The position numbers and the translations under genes were made by a program. Below the pieces are notes generated by a model. It was not told the origin of the DNA and did no database searches. It saw only the letters and a program-made list of their open reading frames with translations. This document shows positions 21,684 through 35,536 of a stretch of 64,000 nucleotides of DNA, in pieces (the first letter of the stretch is position 1; each line of letters begins with the position of its first letter). Origin of the DNA: Enterobacter cloacae complex sp. ECNIH7 (lineage in GTDB: Bacteria; Pseudomonadota; Gammaproteobacteria; Enterobacterales; Enterobacteriaceae); the NCBI RefSeq assembly GCF_002208095.1, contig NZ_CP017990.1, positions 4,960,001 through 5,024,000 on the forward strand, read 5' to 3'.

Positions 21684-23326
21684 GATAATTTCTCCATCAT
21701 TTGTGAGTTACTGGCACCAGGCGGTACCAACGGCCAGACGTTCTCGAGTTCGTCGATTGAGACATGAAGCAGGTAAGGCCCATCGCTGTTCAGCATGGTG
21801 TCGAGCGCCGCTTCAACCTGATCTTTACGGGTGATGTGCTGACCAGGGATGCCAAAGGCGCTGGCCAGGGTGAGGAAATCGGGGTTATCGGTGAGCGTCG
21901 TTTCGCTGTAACGCTCCTGGAAGAACAGCTGTTGCCACTGGCGAACCATCCCTAAACGCTGGTTATCAAGCAACACGATCTTCAGCGGTAACTGCTTGCG
22001 CTTAACGGTGCCGAGCTCCTGAACGTTCATCATGAAGGAGCCGTCACCGGAGATACAGATAACGGTATCGTTCGGGCGGGCAACCTGCGCGCCAACGGCT
22101 GCCGGCAGACCGAAGCCCATGGTACCCAAGCCGCTGGAGGTGATGAAATTTTCCGGACGGGTGTAGGTCATGTGCTGCGCGGACCACATCTGGTGCTGGC
22201 CTACGTCGGTGGTGACGACGCTGTCAGCCGGTTTACGGTCGGACAACTGCTTCAACAGCAGCGGCGCGTAGATGGCCTCGCCGGGGTGGTCGTAACGCCA
22301 GGCGTGCTCGGCGCGCATATCAGCGGTGTGCTGACGCCATGCGTTGATATCCAGCGGCTGCTGCAATGCCGGTAACAGCGCGTTGAGATCGCCCTGCAAG
22401 GCGACATGCGCCTGACGCAGCTTGTTCATCTCTGCCGGGTCGATATCCATATGAATGACTTTGGCGTTCGGCGCAAAGGTATTCAGCTTGCCGGTGACGC
22501 GGTCGTCAAAACGTGCACCTACGGCGATGAGCAGATCGCACTCCTGCACCGCCAGGTTTGCCGCTTTGGTGCCGTGCATTCCCAGCATGCCCAGATAGTA
22601 GGGGTAATCCGCGTCGACTGCACCGAGACCTTTCAACGTGCAGGTCGCTGGCATCTGCGTTGTTGCGATAAATTCGCGCAGGGCAGGAACGGCCTGTGCC
22701 ATGCCGACGCCACCGCCGACGTACAGCATTGGCTGTTTCGCCTGGGCCAGCATCTGACGGGCCTCTTCAACTTCCGCTTCCGGAAAGACATCGTCGCTTT
22801 CAACGGTAGAGAAGTGCGGTTCCAGCTCGCCGAGTGCCACCTGGATATCTTTCGGGATATCAACCAGAACCGGACCGGGACGACCGGAGTTTGCCACGTC
22901 GAACGCTTCTGCCATTACGCGCGGCAGCTCTTCCAGAGACTGGACGAGGAAGCTGTGTTTGGTGCAGGCCAGCGATAAACCGAGGACGTCGACTTCCTGA
23001 AAAGCATCGGTACCGATGAACGAAGACGCCACCTGCCCGGTGATGGCGACAACGGGAACGGAATCCAGCAGCGCGTCAGCCAGGCCGGTGATCAGGTTCG
23101 TTGCGCCCGGGCCTGAAGTCGCCATACACACGCCGGTTTTACCGGTCGCGCGGGCATAACCGATGGCTGCCATCGCTGCGCCCTGCTCGTGTCGGCACAA
23201 GAGATGTTCCACGCCGCCGTCATACAGTGCATCGTAAATCGGCATAATTGCGCCACCCGGATAACCGAATACGGTTTCGACTCCCTGCGCGCGCAACGCA
23301 TGTACTACCCACTGTGCCCCATTCAT
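21680..23326 (-). CDS. ilvG: Acetolactate synthase II large subunit, intact
   Basis: A ThDP-dependent enzyme (548 aa) condensing pyruvate with pyruvate or 2-oxobutyrate. It has the N-terminal PYR domain with the catalytic glutamate segment [10 protein letters not shown], a central FAD-binding domain, and a C-terminal PP domain with the ThDP motif [12 protein letters not shown]. The gene is uninterrupted, unlike E. coli K-12 where a frameshift inactivates it, so this strain should have valine-resistant AHAS II. It is the first large gene after the attenuator. Confidence 0.98.
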   Translation of the reverse strand: MNGAQWVVHALRAQGVETVFGYPGGAIMPIYDALYDGGVEHLLCRHEQGAAMAAIGYARATGKTGVCMATSGPGATNLITGLADALLDSVPVVAITGQVASSFIGTDAFQEVDVLGLSLACTKHSFLVQSLEELPRVMAEAFDVANSGRPGPVLVDIPKDIQVALGELEPHFSTVESDDVFPEAEVEEARQMLAQAKQPMLYVGGGVGMAQAVPALREFIATTQMPATCTLKGLGAVDADYPYYLGMLGMHGTKAANLAVQECDLLIAVGARFDDRVTGKLNTFAPNAKVIHMDIDPAEMNKLRQAHVALQGDLNALLPALQQPLDINAWRQHTADMRAEHAWRYDHPGEAIYAPLLLKQLSDRKPADSVVTTDVGQHQMWSAQHMTYTRPENFITSSGLGTMGFGLPAAVGAQVARPNDTVICISGDGSFMMNVQELGTVKRKQLPLKIVLLDNQRLGMVRQWQQLFFQERYSETTLTDNPDFLTLASAFGIPGQHITRKDQVEAALDTMLNSDGPYLLHVSIDELENVWPLVPPGASNSQMMEKLS

Positions 23327-23328
23327 AG

Positions 23329-23379
23329 TTAGTTCCCCGTCATAAATCGGGAGAAACAGAATTTTGTGCTAGTCGTCAT
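23329..23379 (-). CDS. ilvX: IlvX micropeptide (16 aa)
   Basis: A 16-codon ORF between the attenuator and ilvG, reading [16 protein letters not shown] and differing at three positions from the E. coli micropeptide IlvX. It has its own AGGAG Shine-Dalgarno eight bases before the ATG and ends just before the ilvG ATG. Conservation of the peptide with an RBS supports real translation; the function is unknown, and coupling to ilvG is possible. Confidence 0.8.
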   Translation of the reverse strand: MTTSTKFCFSRFMTGN

Positions 23380-23410
23380 TCTCTGCTCCTCATTTACGTT
23401 TTTTAGTCAT

Positions 23411-23441
23411 AAAAAAACCCCCGGACCTTTCGGTGCGGGGG
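23411..23441 (-). terminator. ilvGMEDA attenuator terminator
   Basis: On the minus strand a GC-rich hairpin (ACCCCCG...CGGGGGT) is followed by seven T residues. It lies 25 bp after the ilvL stop, the position needed for coupling of leader translation to termination. Confidence 0.93.
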
Positions 23442-23465
23442 TCTTAGTTCGTTAAGGCTTGATTT

Positions 23466-23564
23466 CTAAGCCTTTCCTCGTCCAAGTGCAGCCCCGCACG
23501 GTGGGATAATAATCACCACCACGCTAATCACGACCAGGCTAATCACTCGTAGAAGGGCTGTCAT
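23466..23564 (-). CDS. ilvL: ilvGMEDA operon leader peptide
   Basis: A 32-aa leader peptide, identical as far as I recall to the E. coli one (MTALLRVISLVVISVVVIII...). It contains clustered Leu, Val and Ile codons including three consecutive Val and three consecutive Ile. Ribosome stalling at these codons when charged tRNAs are scarce prevents formation of the terminator at 23411-23441. The ribosome does not need a product function from this peptide. Confidence 0.96.
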   Translation of the reverse strand: MTALLRVISLVVISVVVIIIPPCGAALGRGKA

Positions 23565-23606
23565 TTTCAGTTCTTTTTGCATCTTGTTCGAAGGAATACC
23601 TAAAGA

Positions 23607-23634
23607 GTTATCACAGTTTTTAAATCAAACACAA
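23607..23634 (-). promoter_or_regulatory. ilvG operon promoter
   Basis: On the minus strand a -35 TTGTGT and -10 GATAAC are separated by 16 bp, about 45 bp upstream of ilvL. The same elements occur at the E. coli ilvPG2 promoter. The 100 bp upstream (to about 23740) are very AT-rich, as expected for the IHF/UP activating region. The remainder of the 23565-23905 gap shows no gene; its last part carries the comM ribosome-binding site. Confidence 0.7.
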
Positions 23635-23905
23635 GATTTATTTATGACGAATTTGATTAGGTAGCGAATCATATTTCTAAAAACCGTTGTTTTATATACG
23701 GAAATTAGAAAATGAATATTTTTCATTTTTTCACTGCGGTTCTTACCGTCAAAACGGGGCTTTTTACATTCTGCGAGGAGGTTTCCACGGTTATGCAAGG
23801 GTATCAGTGTGCGCTTAAAATCTCTGAATGAGCGGCGTAAATTCGCAAAATGACGCTAAACAGACAAAACCGGCGCTGGCATAGTCACACCAGGAGGTAG
23901 TGCAA

Positions 23906-25426
23906 ATGTCACTGTCAGTTGTTTATACGCGTGCGGCTCTCGGGGTAAAGGCACCGCTTATTTCCGTCGAGGTTCATTTGAGCAATGGGCTACCCGGACT
24001 CACTCTTGTCGGGTTACCTGAAACGACGGTTAAAGAGGCCAGAGATCGCGTTCGCAGCGCAATAATAAATAGCGGTTATACCTTCCCCGCGAAGAAGATC
24101 ACCATCAACCTTGCCCCCGCCGATCTGCCTAAAGAGGGGGGACGATACGATTTACCTATCGCCATTGCCCTTCTCGCGGCTTCTGAGCAGCTTAATACGA
24201 CACGGCTAGGCTCGTATGAGTTCGTTGGCGAACTCGCGCTTACAGGCGCGTTAAGAGGCGTTCCCGGTGCGATATCAGGAGCGCTGGAGGCCATACGTGC
24301 CGGGCGGCAAATCATTGTCGCAAATGAAAACGCATCAGAAGTGAGTCTTATCGCCGAGAAAGGATGCCTCATCGCGGGACATTTACAGGAAGTTTGTGCC
24401 TGGCTGGAAGGACGACATGAACTGTCCGAGCCGGAGGAGTGTGACGATGTTATAACCGACGTCCCGGAGGATCTCAGCGAGATTATGGGGCAGGAGCAAG
24501 GGAAACGGGCGCTGGAGATTACGGCCGCAGGTGGGCACAATCTTCTGTTGATTGGTCCACCTGGTACGGGGAAAACGATGCTGGCGAGCAGGTTGAGTGG
24601 ATTGCTTCCACCGCTCAATAATCATGAAGCGCTGGAAAGCGCTGCCATATATAGCCTCATCAGTTCTGCATCGTTGCAAAAACAGTGGCGCCGTCGCCCT
24701 TTTCGTTCCCCGCATCATAGCGCTTCACTGACGGCAATGGTCGGCGGCGGGTCTATCCCCGGGCCGGGAGAGATCTCTCTGGCCCATAATGGAATTCTAT
24801 TTCTCGATGAGCTGCCCGAGTTTGAGCGCCGCGTGCTGGATGCACTGAGAGAACCTATTGAATCTGGCGAAATACATATCTCGCGCACGCGGGCCAAAAT
24901 AAGCTATCCCGCGCAGTTTCAGCTGGTCGCGGCGATGAATCCCAGCCCGACGGGCCACTACCAGGGCAACCATAACCGCTGTACGCCGGAGCAAACGTTG
25001 CGCTATCTGGGTAAGTTATCCGGCCCGTTCCTTGACCGTTTCGATTTATCCCTCGAAATCCCCCTTCCTCCGCCGGGTCTGCTCAGGCAGACGGGTATCA
25101 CGGGTGAAAGCTCAGCTGATGTACGCGAGCGGGTGATTGCGGCCCAGACGCGACAGTATGCTCGTCAGAACAGGCTAAATGCCCGGCTGGATAATGCCGG
25201 GATCCGGCAGTTTTGTTCCCTTAACAGTGAGGATGCGGGATGGCTGGAGGAAACGTTGACCCGCTTTGGGCTGTCTATACGTGCGTGGCAGCGTTTGCTA
25301 AAAGTGGCCAGAACCATTGCTGACGTGGAGGGGTGCACTGACATTGAGAGAAAGCATTTGCAGGAGGCGCTGAGCTACCGCGCTATCGATCGTTTGCTGC
25401 TGCATCTGCAGAAGTTGCTGGCATAA
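23906..25426 (+). CDS. comM: ComM, branch-migration helicase-like AAA+ protein (YifB)
   Basis: A 506-aa protein of the Mg-chelatase-like AAA+ family; ComM homologues form hexameric helicases promoting branch migration during natural transformation. The N-terminal Lon-S5-like domain (1-170) is followed by AAA+ with Walker A GPPGTGKT (217-224) and Walker B GILFLDELPEF, then a C-terminal helical domain. The ATG at 23906 is chosen over an upstream GTG because AGGAGG lies eight bases before it. The central linker near 170-190 differs most from E. coli. It converges on maoP across a shared terminator. Confidence 0.93.
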   Translation: MSLSVVYTRAALGVKAPLISVEVHLSNGLPGLTLVGLPETTVKEARDRVRSAIINSGYTFPAKKITINLAPADLPKEGGRYDLPIAIALLAASEQLNTTRLGSYEFVGELALTGALRGVPGAISGALEAIRAGRQIIVANENASEVSLIAEKGCLIAGHLQEVCAWLEGRHELSEPEECDDVITDVPEDLSEIMGQEQGKRALEITAAGGHNLLLIGPPGTGKTMLASRLSGLLPPLNNHEALESAAIYSLISSASLQKQWRRRPFRSPHHSASLTAMVGGGSIPGPGEISLAHNGILFLDELPEFERRVLDALREPIESGEIHISRTRAKISYPAQFQLVAAMNPSPTGHYQGNHNRCTPEQTLRYLGKLSGPFLDRFDLSLEIPLPPPGLLRQTGITGESSADVRERVIAAQTRQYARQNRLNARLDNAGIRQFCSLNSEDAGWLEETLTRFGLSIRAWQRLLKVARTIADVEGCTDIERKHLQEALSYRAIDRLLLHLQKLLA

Positions 25427-25430
25427 AAAA

Positions 25431-25448
25431 AAGGGGCCGTAGCCCCTT
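25431..25448. terminator. Bidirectional terminator between comM and maoP
   Basis: The stem AAGGGGC/GCCCCTT has a CGTA loop. An A-run of about eight precedes it (a U-tract for maoP on the minus strand) and CTCTTCATTTT follows for comM. Confidence 0.8.
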
Positions 25449-25457
25449 CTCTTCATT

Positions 25458-25796
25458 TTAATCATCAGACTCGGTGTAGTCTTCTGCACCTTCCATCTGC
25501 GGCTTGCCGCCAGACAGCGTATGGAAGCGCTTTGGACGCTTAATGCGTGCCATATACTTGATCCACACACGTTCCGCTTCAGACTGAGGCTCACGCTCAC
25601 CACGGCAAACGGAAACAAACTGTTTTTCGTCTTCGGTCGCAGGTTCACGCTTACCCAGATCCAGCTCGTTAAAGGCATAACCATGGCGCTCAAGCAGTTG
25701 AGCTTCTTTGATGGTGAAATCGCCGTGACGAGAGAACCCGCGCGGATAATGTTTATTGTCGAAAAAACGATTAGTCGTCGTAAAGCTTTCCGCCAT
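25458..25796 (-). CDS. maoP: Macrodomain Ori organization protein MaoP (YifE)
   Basis: A 112-aa protein, almost identical to E. coli MaoP, that with the nearby cis site maoS constrains long-range contacts in the chromosomal Ori macrodomain. Landmarks are the N-terminal [20 protein letters not shown] segment and the C-terminal acidic tail AEDYTESDD. It is divergent from hdfR; maoS would be expected in the 118-bp gap (25797-25914), but I cannot place the site by eye. Confidence 0.95.
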   Translation of the reverse strand: MAESFTTTNRFFDNKHYPRGFSRHGDFTIKEAQLLERHGYAFNELDLGKREPATEDEKQFVSVCRGEREPQSEAERVWIKYMARIKRPKRFHTLSGGKPQMEGAEDYTESDD

Positions 25797-25914
25797 CCTA
25801 CACGCTCCTAATTCTTTGGCCGAGCTATTTATGGCGCGGAGTATTAGTTACGCTTGACAGAGTGTAAAACAAAACATTTAAATCATAACGACAAATAATT
25901 TTGCGGAGAAAGAT

Positions 25915-26736
25915 GTGGATACGGAATTGCTTAAAACTTTCCTTGAAGTGAGCAGAACACGCCACTTTGGGCGAGCAGCTGAAGCCCTTTACCTGACGCA
26001 GTCAGCAGTCAGTTTTCGTATTCGACAGCTGGAAAATCAACTGGGTGTGAATCTTTTTACTCGCCATCGTAACAATATTCGCTTAACGTCTGCCGGTGAG
26101 AAACTGCTGCCGTACGCAGAAACGCTCATGAATACCTGGCAGGCAGCACGTAAAGAGGTGGCGCATACTTCGAGGCATAATGAGTTCTCGATTGGGGCCA
26201 GCGCTTCTCTGTGGGAATGTATGCTAAGTCAGTGGCTTACCCGGTTGTATCATTCACACGGCCACCTGCAATTTGAAGCGAGAATTGCGCAACGGCAGTC
26301 GCTGGTTAAGCAGCTTCATGAGCGTCAGCTTGATCTTCTGATCACAACTGAAGCCCCCAAGATGGACGAATTTAGCAGCCAGATTGTAGGCCAGTTTGGC
26401 CTGGCGCTTTATGCCTCTGAACCTTCGATGATGAAGGCAGATCTGACCTATTTGCGCCTGGAATGGGGGCCAGATTTTCAGCAGCATGAGACTGGATTGA
26501 TTGCACCTGATGATGTTCCGCAGTTAACGACCAGCTCGGCAGAGATCGCCTGTCAGCAGCTGCCCCTGCTGAAAGGTTGTACCTGGTTACCTGTTCGCTG
26601 GGCAGACACTAAAGCAGGGCTGCACACCGTGATGGATTCCACCACGCTTACCAGGCCGCTGTATGCAATTTGGCTGCAAAACAGTGATAAGCAATCACAG
26701 ATAAAAGATCTATTAAAAATCAATGTAATGGATTGA
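25915..26736 (+). CDS. hdfR: LysR-type regulator HdfR
   Basis: A LysR-type regulator of 273 aa (279 in E. coli) with a winged helix at 1-60 ([24 protein letters not shown], split here only as description) and an effector-binding domain. In E. coli it represses flhDC with H-NS-dependent expression. Start is GTG at 25915 after GGAG, giving [15 protein letters not shown]. The middle of the effector domain (near 115) is a few residues shorter than in E. coli, and the protein ends at KINVMD. A 10-bp hairpin without a U-tract follows. Confidence 0.93.
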   Translation: MDTELLKTFLEVSRTRHFGRAAEALYLTQSAVSFRIRQLENQLGVNLFTRHRNNIRLTSAGEKLLPYAETLMNTWQAARKEVAHTSRHNEFSIGASASLWECMLSQWLTRLYHSHGHLQFEARIAQRQSLVKQLHERQLDLLITTEAPKMDEFSSQIVGQFGLALYASEPSMMKADLTYLRLEWGPDFQQHETGLIAPDDVPQLTTSSAEIACQQLPLLKGCTWLPVRWADTKAGLHTVMDSTTLTRPLYAIWLQNSDKQSQIKDLLKINVMD

Positions 26737-26740
26737 TGCA

Positions 26741-26764
26741 TCAGCCAGCAGGGATGCTGGCTGA
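26741..26764. other. Perfect 10-bp inverted repeat after hdfR
   Basis: TCAGCCAGCA (26741-26750) pairs with 26755-26764 around GGGA. No T-run follows on either strand, so it is not a standard intrinsic terminator; it may protect the hdfR mRNA 3' end. Confidence 0.55.
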
Positions 26765-26799
26765 AAATTAAGAAGAGAGTTTTCTGCAGTGTTTTAGGC

Positions 26800-26829
26800 A
26801 AAAAAAATCCTTTGCCGAAGCAAAGGATT
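26800..26829 (-). terminator. rRNA operon terminator
   Basis: A 9-bp stem (AATCCTTTG, 26806-26814, with CAAAGGATT, 26821-26829) with loop CCGAAG is followed on the minus strand by a run of T. It lies five bases past the CCA end of tRNA-Trp and ends the rrn transcript. Confidence 0.9.
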
Positions 26830-26834
26830 CTATA

Positions 26835-26910
26835 TGGCAGGGGCGGAGAGACTCGAACTCGCGACACCCGGTTTTGGAGACCGGTGCTCTACCAACTGAG
26901 CTACGCCCCT
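26835..26910 (-). tRNA. trpT: tRNA-Trp (anticodon CCA)
   Basis: A 76-nt cloverleaf with encoded CCA end, acceptor AGGGGCG/CGCCCCT, anticodon loop CTCCAAA and T-loop GTTCGAGTC. It is the last gene of the rrn operon, in the position of trpT at the end of E. coli rrnC. The D-arm and T-stem differ from E. coli at a few paired bases. Confidence 0.97.
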
Positions 26911-26964
26911 AAAGTTTTTTTGCCATTAAGCCTGCCAACAAGGCAGGCTTAATGTCTTAATAAG

Positions 26965-27041
26965 TGGCGGAACGGACGGGACTCGAACCCGCGACCCCCT
27001 GCGTGACAGGCAGGTATTCTAACCGACTGAACTACCGCTCC
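26965..27041 (-). tRNA. aspT: tRNA-Asp (anticodon GTC)
   Basis: A 77-nt cloverleaf with encoded CCA, acceptor GGAGCGG/CCGTTCC and anticodon loop CTGTCAC. It lies between 5S rRNA and tRNA-Trp, as in E. coli rrnC. Confidence 0.97.
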
Positions 27042-27094
27042 ACCGAAGACTGCTGTAACCACCGGATTTATGCACCGGCTTACTACTTAATTTG

Positions 27095-27214
27095 ATGCCT
27101 GGCAGTTCCCTACTCTCACATGGGGAGACCCCACACTACCATCGGCGCTACGGCGTTTCACTTCTGAGTTCGGCATGGGGTCAGGTGGGACCACCGCGCT
27201 AAAGCCGCCAGGCA
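27095..27214 (-). rRNA. rrf: 5S ribosomal RNA
   Basis: 120 nt starting TGCCTGGCGGC and ending TGCCAGGCAT, with paired termini and the conserved CCGAAC loop. It follows 23S after a short spacer containing a stem-loop with CGCCGAA arms. Confidence 0.98.
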
Positions 27215-27281
27215 AATTCTGTTAATCTGTATCAGGCTGAAAATCGTGTCTGTCTCTTCGCCGAAACAGCTTCGGCGTTGT

Positions 27282-30186
<2,905 letters not shown>

Positions 30187-30283
30187 TCACAACCCGAAGA
30201 TGTTTCACTTCTGATTGCGAAAATTTGAGAGACTCGAACACACCACTTAAGATGTGTCGTTTCAATTTTCAGCTTGATCCAGA

Positions 30284-30298
30284 TTTTTAAAGAGCAAA
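30284..30298 (-). promoter_or_regulatory. Spacer boxA antitermination signal before 23S
   Basis: The minus strand reads TTTGCTCTTTAAAAA, a boxA-like NusB/S10 site between tRNA-Ala and 23S, as in other enterobacterial rrn spacers. Confidence 0.75.
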
Positions 30299-30357
30299 AC
30301 TTCGCAGTGCACCTTTTCAGGTTCACTCTGAAGTTTTCTTGTGTTCGCAGTAAAAGA

Positions 30358-30433
30358 TGGTGGAGCTATGCGGGATCGAACCGCAGACCTCCTGCGTGCA
30401 AAGCAGGCGCTCTCCCAGCTGAGCTATAGCCCC
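30358..30433 (-). tRNA. alaT: tRNA-Ala (anticodon TGC)
   Basis: A 76-nt cloverleaf with acceptor GGGGCTA/TAGCTCC, anticodon loop TTTGCAC and encoded CCA. It is the second spacer tRNA. Spacer Ile+Ala defines the rrnA/D/H type in E. coli rather than the Glu type of rrnB and rrnC. Confidence 0.97.
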
Positions 30434-30475
30434 ATCGTTTATAATCTCTGTACCGCTCATCCTTTAAAAGGAGTT

Positions 30476-30552
<77 letters not shown>

Positions 30553-30621
30553 GCAGAGATTTTTACTGCTGTTTTTCATCAGACAATCTGTGTGAGCACT
30601 GCAAAGGCAGGTTCTTTAAGG

Positions 30622-32163
<1,542 letters not shown>

Positions 32164-32294
32164 AAGTTTGATGCTCGTGAATTAAACTTCGTAATGAATT
32201 ACGTATGTTCACTCAGAGACTTGGTATTCATTTATTGTCCGGAGACATTAAGAATCCATGTCACTTTGAGTGCCCACACAGATTGTCTGATAAA

Positions 32295-32307
32295 TTGTTA
32301 AAGAGCA
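32295..32307 (-). promoter_or_regulatory. rrn leader boxA
   Basis: The minus strand reads TGCTCTTTAACAA, identical to the E. coli rrn leader boxA that loads the NusB/NusE antitermination complex. Confidence 0.9.
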
Positions 32308-32347
32308 GTTGCAACGCAGCGTTAAGCTCACCGTTGCGAGGTCCCGT

Positions 32348-32375
32348 ATATTACGTTTTCCTCATTCAGAGTCAA
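32348..32375 (-). promoter_or_regulatory. rrn P2 promoter
   Basis: -35 TTGACT and -10 TAATAT are separated by 16 bp on the minus strand, about 185 bp upstream of 16S, at the usual P2 position. Confidence 0.88.
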
Positions 32376-32467
32376 GCGATTATTTTTGCTTTTCTCTGCC
32401 GGCGTTCATCTCTGAACCCCGCTAACCCGGCGGCCTGTAAGCCGTTGTTCCGTGTCAGTGGAGGCGC

Positions 32468-32495
32468 ATTATAGGGAGTTCTCAGACGTTGACAA
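32468..32495 (-). promoter_or_regulatory. rrn P1 promoter
   Basis: -35 TTGTCA and a perfect -10 TATAAT with 16-bp spacing are followed by the GC-rich discriminator GCGCC typical of ppGpp/DksA control. An A/T-rich UP-like element (32497-32519) lies upstream, partly against the murI 3' end. FIS sites would fall inside murI. Confidence 0.93.
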
Positions 32496-32546
32496 CCCCT
32501 CTTTTAAAAAAAACTTTCAACCGTCTCTTTTTTGCTCAAAACCGTG

Positions 32547-33398
32547 CTACAGCGCCAGTTTTTCGAGCGTTTCAAAGCCATAACGGCGTAAAACGGGTAA
32601 AAGTTGCTCAGTCTCTTTCGTGATGGCCATACAAAACGCGATATTCGCATCGGTAGATTTCGCATCCGGCGCTTCATGCTCCAGCAACCAGGCCGTACGA
32701 CGGGCGATAGCCGCACCGGAATCAACCAGGCGCGTCCCCTCCGGCAATACCTCTAATAGCTCTTCCTGTAATAGCGGGAAGTGAGTACAGCCCAGCACAA
32801 CGGTATCCGGAGGTTCGGGCATCCGCAGCCACGGACGAAGAATACGACGCAGCTCGTCGAGTGATACCGCTTTTCCATGCAGCTTCGCTTCAGCCATCTC
32901 CACCAGCTCAGCCGAACCCAGCATCGCAATCTGGCATTCGTTGGCAAAACGGTCGATCAGCTCGCGGGTATAAGGACGCTTTACCGTGCCTCGCGTTGCC
33001 AGCAAACCCACAATGCCGTTCGCCGTAAGGCGCGCGGCAGGCTTTATCGCAGGAACAACGCCCACAACCGGGAACTGGAATTTTTCACGCAGGGCAGGAA
33101 GAGAAACGGTGCTCGCCGTATTACAGGCGATAACCGCCAGCGCAAGGGGATAGCGCTTTTGTACAGCGGTGACAATTTCAACCACACGCTCAACAATAAA
33201 ATCTTCGCTCTTTTCCCCATACGGGAAAGCGACGTTATCGAAGGCGTAGATGTAATGGAGATCCGGCAGGAGATGCCGAATCTCATCATAGACCGAAAGC
33301 CCACCGACGCCGGAATCAAACACCAGCACGGTGGGACGCGGATTAGAAGGTGTAGCTGCCAGACAAGGTATATTCCCGTCCTGCAGTTTGGTAGCCAT
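32547..33398 (-). CDS. murI: Glutamate racemase
   Basis: A cofactor-independent racemase (283 aa) making D-glutamate for peptidoglycan. The two catalytic cysteines are Cys92 (ACNTAST) and Cys204 (GCTHFP), and [11 protein letters not shown] lies at 26-36. The N-terminal extension of about 20 residues is that of the E. coli enzyme activated by UDP-MurNAc-Ala. Its first 56 bases overlap the end of btuB, as in E. coli, and it lies immediately upstream of an rrn operon. Confidence 0.97.
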   Translation of the reverse strand: MATKLQDGNIPCLAATPSNPRPTVLVFDSGVGGLSVYDEIRHLLPDLHYIYAFDNVAFPYGEKSEDFIVERVVEIVTAVQKRYPLALAVIACNTASTVSLPALREKFQFPVVGVVPAIKPAARLTANGIVGLLATRGTVKRPYTRELIDRFANECQIAMLGSAELVEMAEAKLHGKAVSLDELRRILRPWLRMPEPPDTVVLGCTHFPLLQEELLEVLPEGTRLVDSGAAIARRTAWLLEHEAPDAKSTDANIAFCMAITKETEQLLPVLRRYGFETLEKLAL

Positions 33399-35190
33399 AA
33401 ACTGTCTCGTAATCTTTATCGAACAGGTTGGCTATTTTACCACGAACTGTGAGATGTGAGGTGACAGGATACGAAACTGCGACATCCCACAGGCTGACAC
33501 CACCCATTTTTACTTTCTCAGACGGATAAGCACCAAAGTCAGTGTCGTAACGCGTACCGAGATAGTGATAAGTCAGGCTCCAGTCGAAATCATAGATCTG
33601 CGTGTCGAGCTGATATTTCACCTGCTGCTTAGCACGACGGTCCAGAAGTTCGTTGGTTGCGGCATTGCGGGCATCCACATAGTCGTAGCCTACAGTATGC
33701 GTCAACGGGCCCGTATCAAACGATGCTGTCGCTTCCACACCTTTAATGCGCGCTTTACCGACGTTGTAATATTGCTGAAGGTTATTATCGAAGTCGATGA
33801 GATTATCGACGTCATTACGGTAGCCAGAGACGCGCCAGCTCACGCCCGCCGTCAGGCCTTCAAAGGCACCTTCCCACTGCTTACTCTCTTCTGGATCAAG
33901 ATGGTCATTGCCATAGAAACCATAGAGCTGACCCAGATTCGGAGCCTTATAGGCCGTACCATAAGAAGCAACGAAGCGGTAACCCTCCACGAACTCCCAG
34001 GCCGCACTACTTTGCCAGGTGCCATGGCGGCCGAACTGAGAGTTGTCATCGCTGCGAACCGCTCCTTCCAGAGTGAAGTCACCAAACTGCTGCAGCCCGG
34101 TCAGGTAAACGCCGGTGTTACGCAGGTCGTAGCCGTTGGTCACGTAGTTTGTACCCGGCTCGGTGCTCTGCTTCTGCCAGTCAACGCCCGCGCCAATGTT
34201 TCCATGGCCAACATCAACGGAATTCAGCCACTGGACGTTGTACTGTTTGATTTCATCCAGGGTGGCAGTCGAATCGTAGCGGCCCAGATTTGGGTCGTAG
34301 TTATAGTCCTTGCTGTGGCTATAGCTGGTGAGCAGCTGTGAATGGAAGATGTCATCGTTGAAGCGCAATCCAGCATCCCAGGTCTGACTATAGAGCTGGC
34401 GGGTATCGACCAGTACATCGGGGGTAAATGAGCTGTAGTAACCGTCGTAGGCAGTACGGTTGCTGTAGCCAAAGCCGCGAACAAATCCGCTCCACCGCTC
34501 CGAGAATGCGTGATCCAGTGCACCATAGAGCGTTTTATTCATAAAGCCGTCGCGATCGGTCTGGGCAAGGCCACCATTGTTGCCGTCCGCAACCACATCA
34601 AACCCTTTGGTATAGGTGTAATCACCCGCAAGCGTGACGCGCGTGCTGTCGCCCAATGTTTGCTGAGTACTGCCGCCATAATTCTGGTAACCATGCGACC
34701 CTGCACCTGCATTCAGCGTGGTACCGTCCTTCGCGCGAGTGGTAATAATGTTTACGACTCCGCCGATCGCGTCCGAGCCGTATACCGCCGAACGCGGTCC
34801 ACGAACATATTCGATACGCTGCACCAGGGAGATCGGGAACTGGCTGAGATCGGACGACCCCGTGACGCCCGCCTGGTTAAGGCGGATCCCATCAACCAGG
34901 ATCAGGACGTGGCTGGAGTTGGTGCCACGTATAAAGAGAGAAGAGAGTTGCCCCATCCCGCCACTTTGCGCCGTATCCACGCCGGGCAGGCGACGCATAA
35001 CATCCAGGACTGAGGTTGATTGCCAACGGTCAATATCGGCACGCGTAACAACGGAGGTTGCAGCCAGAATAGTTTTTTCAGGTTGTTCAAAACGATTTGC
35101 CGTCACCACCAACGAGTCGGCGCTATCCTGCGCCCAGCCCGAAAATGCCGTGACGGACAACGCCGTCAACAGCGATATTTTTTTAATCAT
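33343..35190 (-). CDS. btuB: Vitamin B12 outer-membrane transporter BtuB
   Basis: A TonB-dependent 22-strand outer-membrane barrel (615 aa) importing cobalamins. It has a signal peptide [20 protein letters not shown], the TonB box DSLVVTA just after cleavage, the plug domain with [19 protein letters not shown], and a C-terminal aromatic residue in SGSYTF. The ATG at 35190 is preferred to an in-frame start five codons upstream. A cobalamin riboswitch precedes it. Extracellular loops differ from E. coli, as expected for a phage and colicin receptor. Confidence 0.97.
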   Translation of the reverse strand: MIKKISLLTALSVTAFSGWAQDSADSLVVTANRFEQPEKTILAATSVVTRADIDRWQSTSVLDVMRRLPGVDTAQSGGMGQLSSLFIRGTNSSHVLILVDGIRLNQAGVTGSSDLSQFPISLVQRIEYVRGPRSAVYGSDAIGGVVNIITTRAKDGTTLNAGAGSHGYQNYGGSTQQTLGDSTRVTLAGDYTYTKGFDVVADGNNGGLAQTDRDGFMNKTLYGALDHAFSERWSGFVRGFGYSNRTAYDGYYSSFTPDVLVDTRQLYSQTWDAGLRFNDDIFHSQLLTSYSHSKDYNYDPNLGRYDSTATLDEIKQYNVQWLNSVDVGHGNIGAGVDWQKQSTEPGTNYVTNGYDLRNTGVYLTGLQQFGDFTLEGAVRSDDNSQFGRHGTWQSSAAWEFVEGYRFVASYGTAYKAPNLGQLYGFYGNDHLDPEESKQWEGAFEGLTAGVSWRVSGYRNDVDNLIDFDNNLQQYYNVGKARIKGVEATASFDTGPLTHTVGYDYVDARNAATNELLDRRAKQQVKYQLDTQIYDFDWSLTYHYLGTRYDTDFGAYPSEKVKMGGVSLWDVAVSYPVTSHLTVRGKIANLFDKDYETVYGYQTAGREYTLSGSYTF

Positions 35191-35214
35191 TGTTAAAGCA
35201 TCCACAATATAAGA

Positions 35215-35420
35215 AGGATGCCGCAGGCCTCATCGATAGCACGCGATGATGAAACCAAATGCGACGTGATCCCGGCAGGTCTTCGGGCTAGGTGGCTATA
35301 CAAGGATGAAGACTTCCCATTTTCACAGTGTCTACAACGCTCATCCCGCCAGACTTTACCGCTGCGCGTCAGCTCCAGATTTACACTGGATTCCCTTTTC
35401 ACTCTCAGGAGACCGGAAAC
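35215..35420 (-). promoter_or_regulatory. Cobalamin (adenosylcobalamin) riboswitch of btuB
   Basis: The leader carries the B12 box AGCCCGAAGACCTGCCGG (35272-35289), the AAGGGAATCCAGTG segment, AGCTGACGCGCAGCGGTAA, and GGGAAG, in the order of the btuB element known from E. coli. Binding of adenosylcobalamin is expected to block translation start. Boundaries are approximate. Confidence 0.93.
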
Positions 35421-35444
35421 AGAATGCTACAATTAGACACGTAT

Positions 35445-35484
35445 GGATGTCCAGACAGCTATTGCCCATTAAATCTGGACATCC
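35445..35484. promoter_or_regulatory. 11-bp inverted repeat between btuB and trmA
   Basis: GGATGTCCAGA (35445-35455) and TCTGGACATCC (35474-35484) form a perfect dyad with an 18-bp spacer. It places TGGACA on both strands. The minus-strand copy is a possible -35 for btuB, and the plus-strand copy fits trmA. The stretch 35437-35460 also reads as three successive 8-mers resembling MetJ boxes (acacgtat, ggatgtcc, agacagct). Confidence 0.5.
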
Positions 35485-35510
35485 CCTGAACAATGCCTAC
35501 AATCCCCGCG
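35476..35510 (+). promoter_or_regulatory. trmA promoter with GC-rich discriminator
   Basis: -35 TGGACA and -10 TACAAT are separated by 16 bp and followed by CCCCGCG. This resembles rRNA P1 promoters and agrees with the known stringent/growth-rate control of trmA in E. coli. Confidence 0.75.
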
Positions 35511-35536
35511 TAATTCTTTATCACTCAGGACGCATC

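Noticed and set aside
26741..26764. Intrinsic terminator of hdfR
   Set aside because: Strong hairpin but no U-tract on either strand; kept only as an inverted repeat.
35306..35536. 77-codon N-terminal extension of TrmA
   Set aside because: It runs through the btuB riboswitch and trmA promoter; the conserved start is at 35537.
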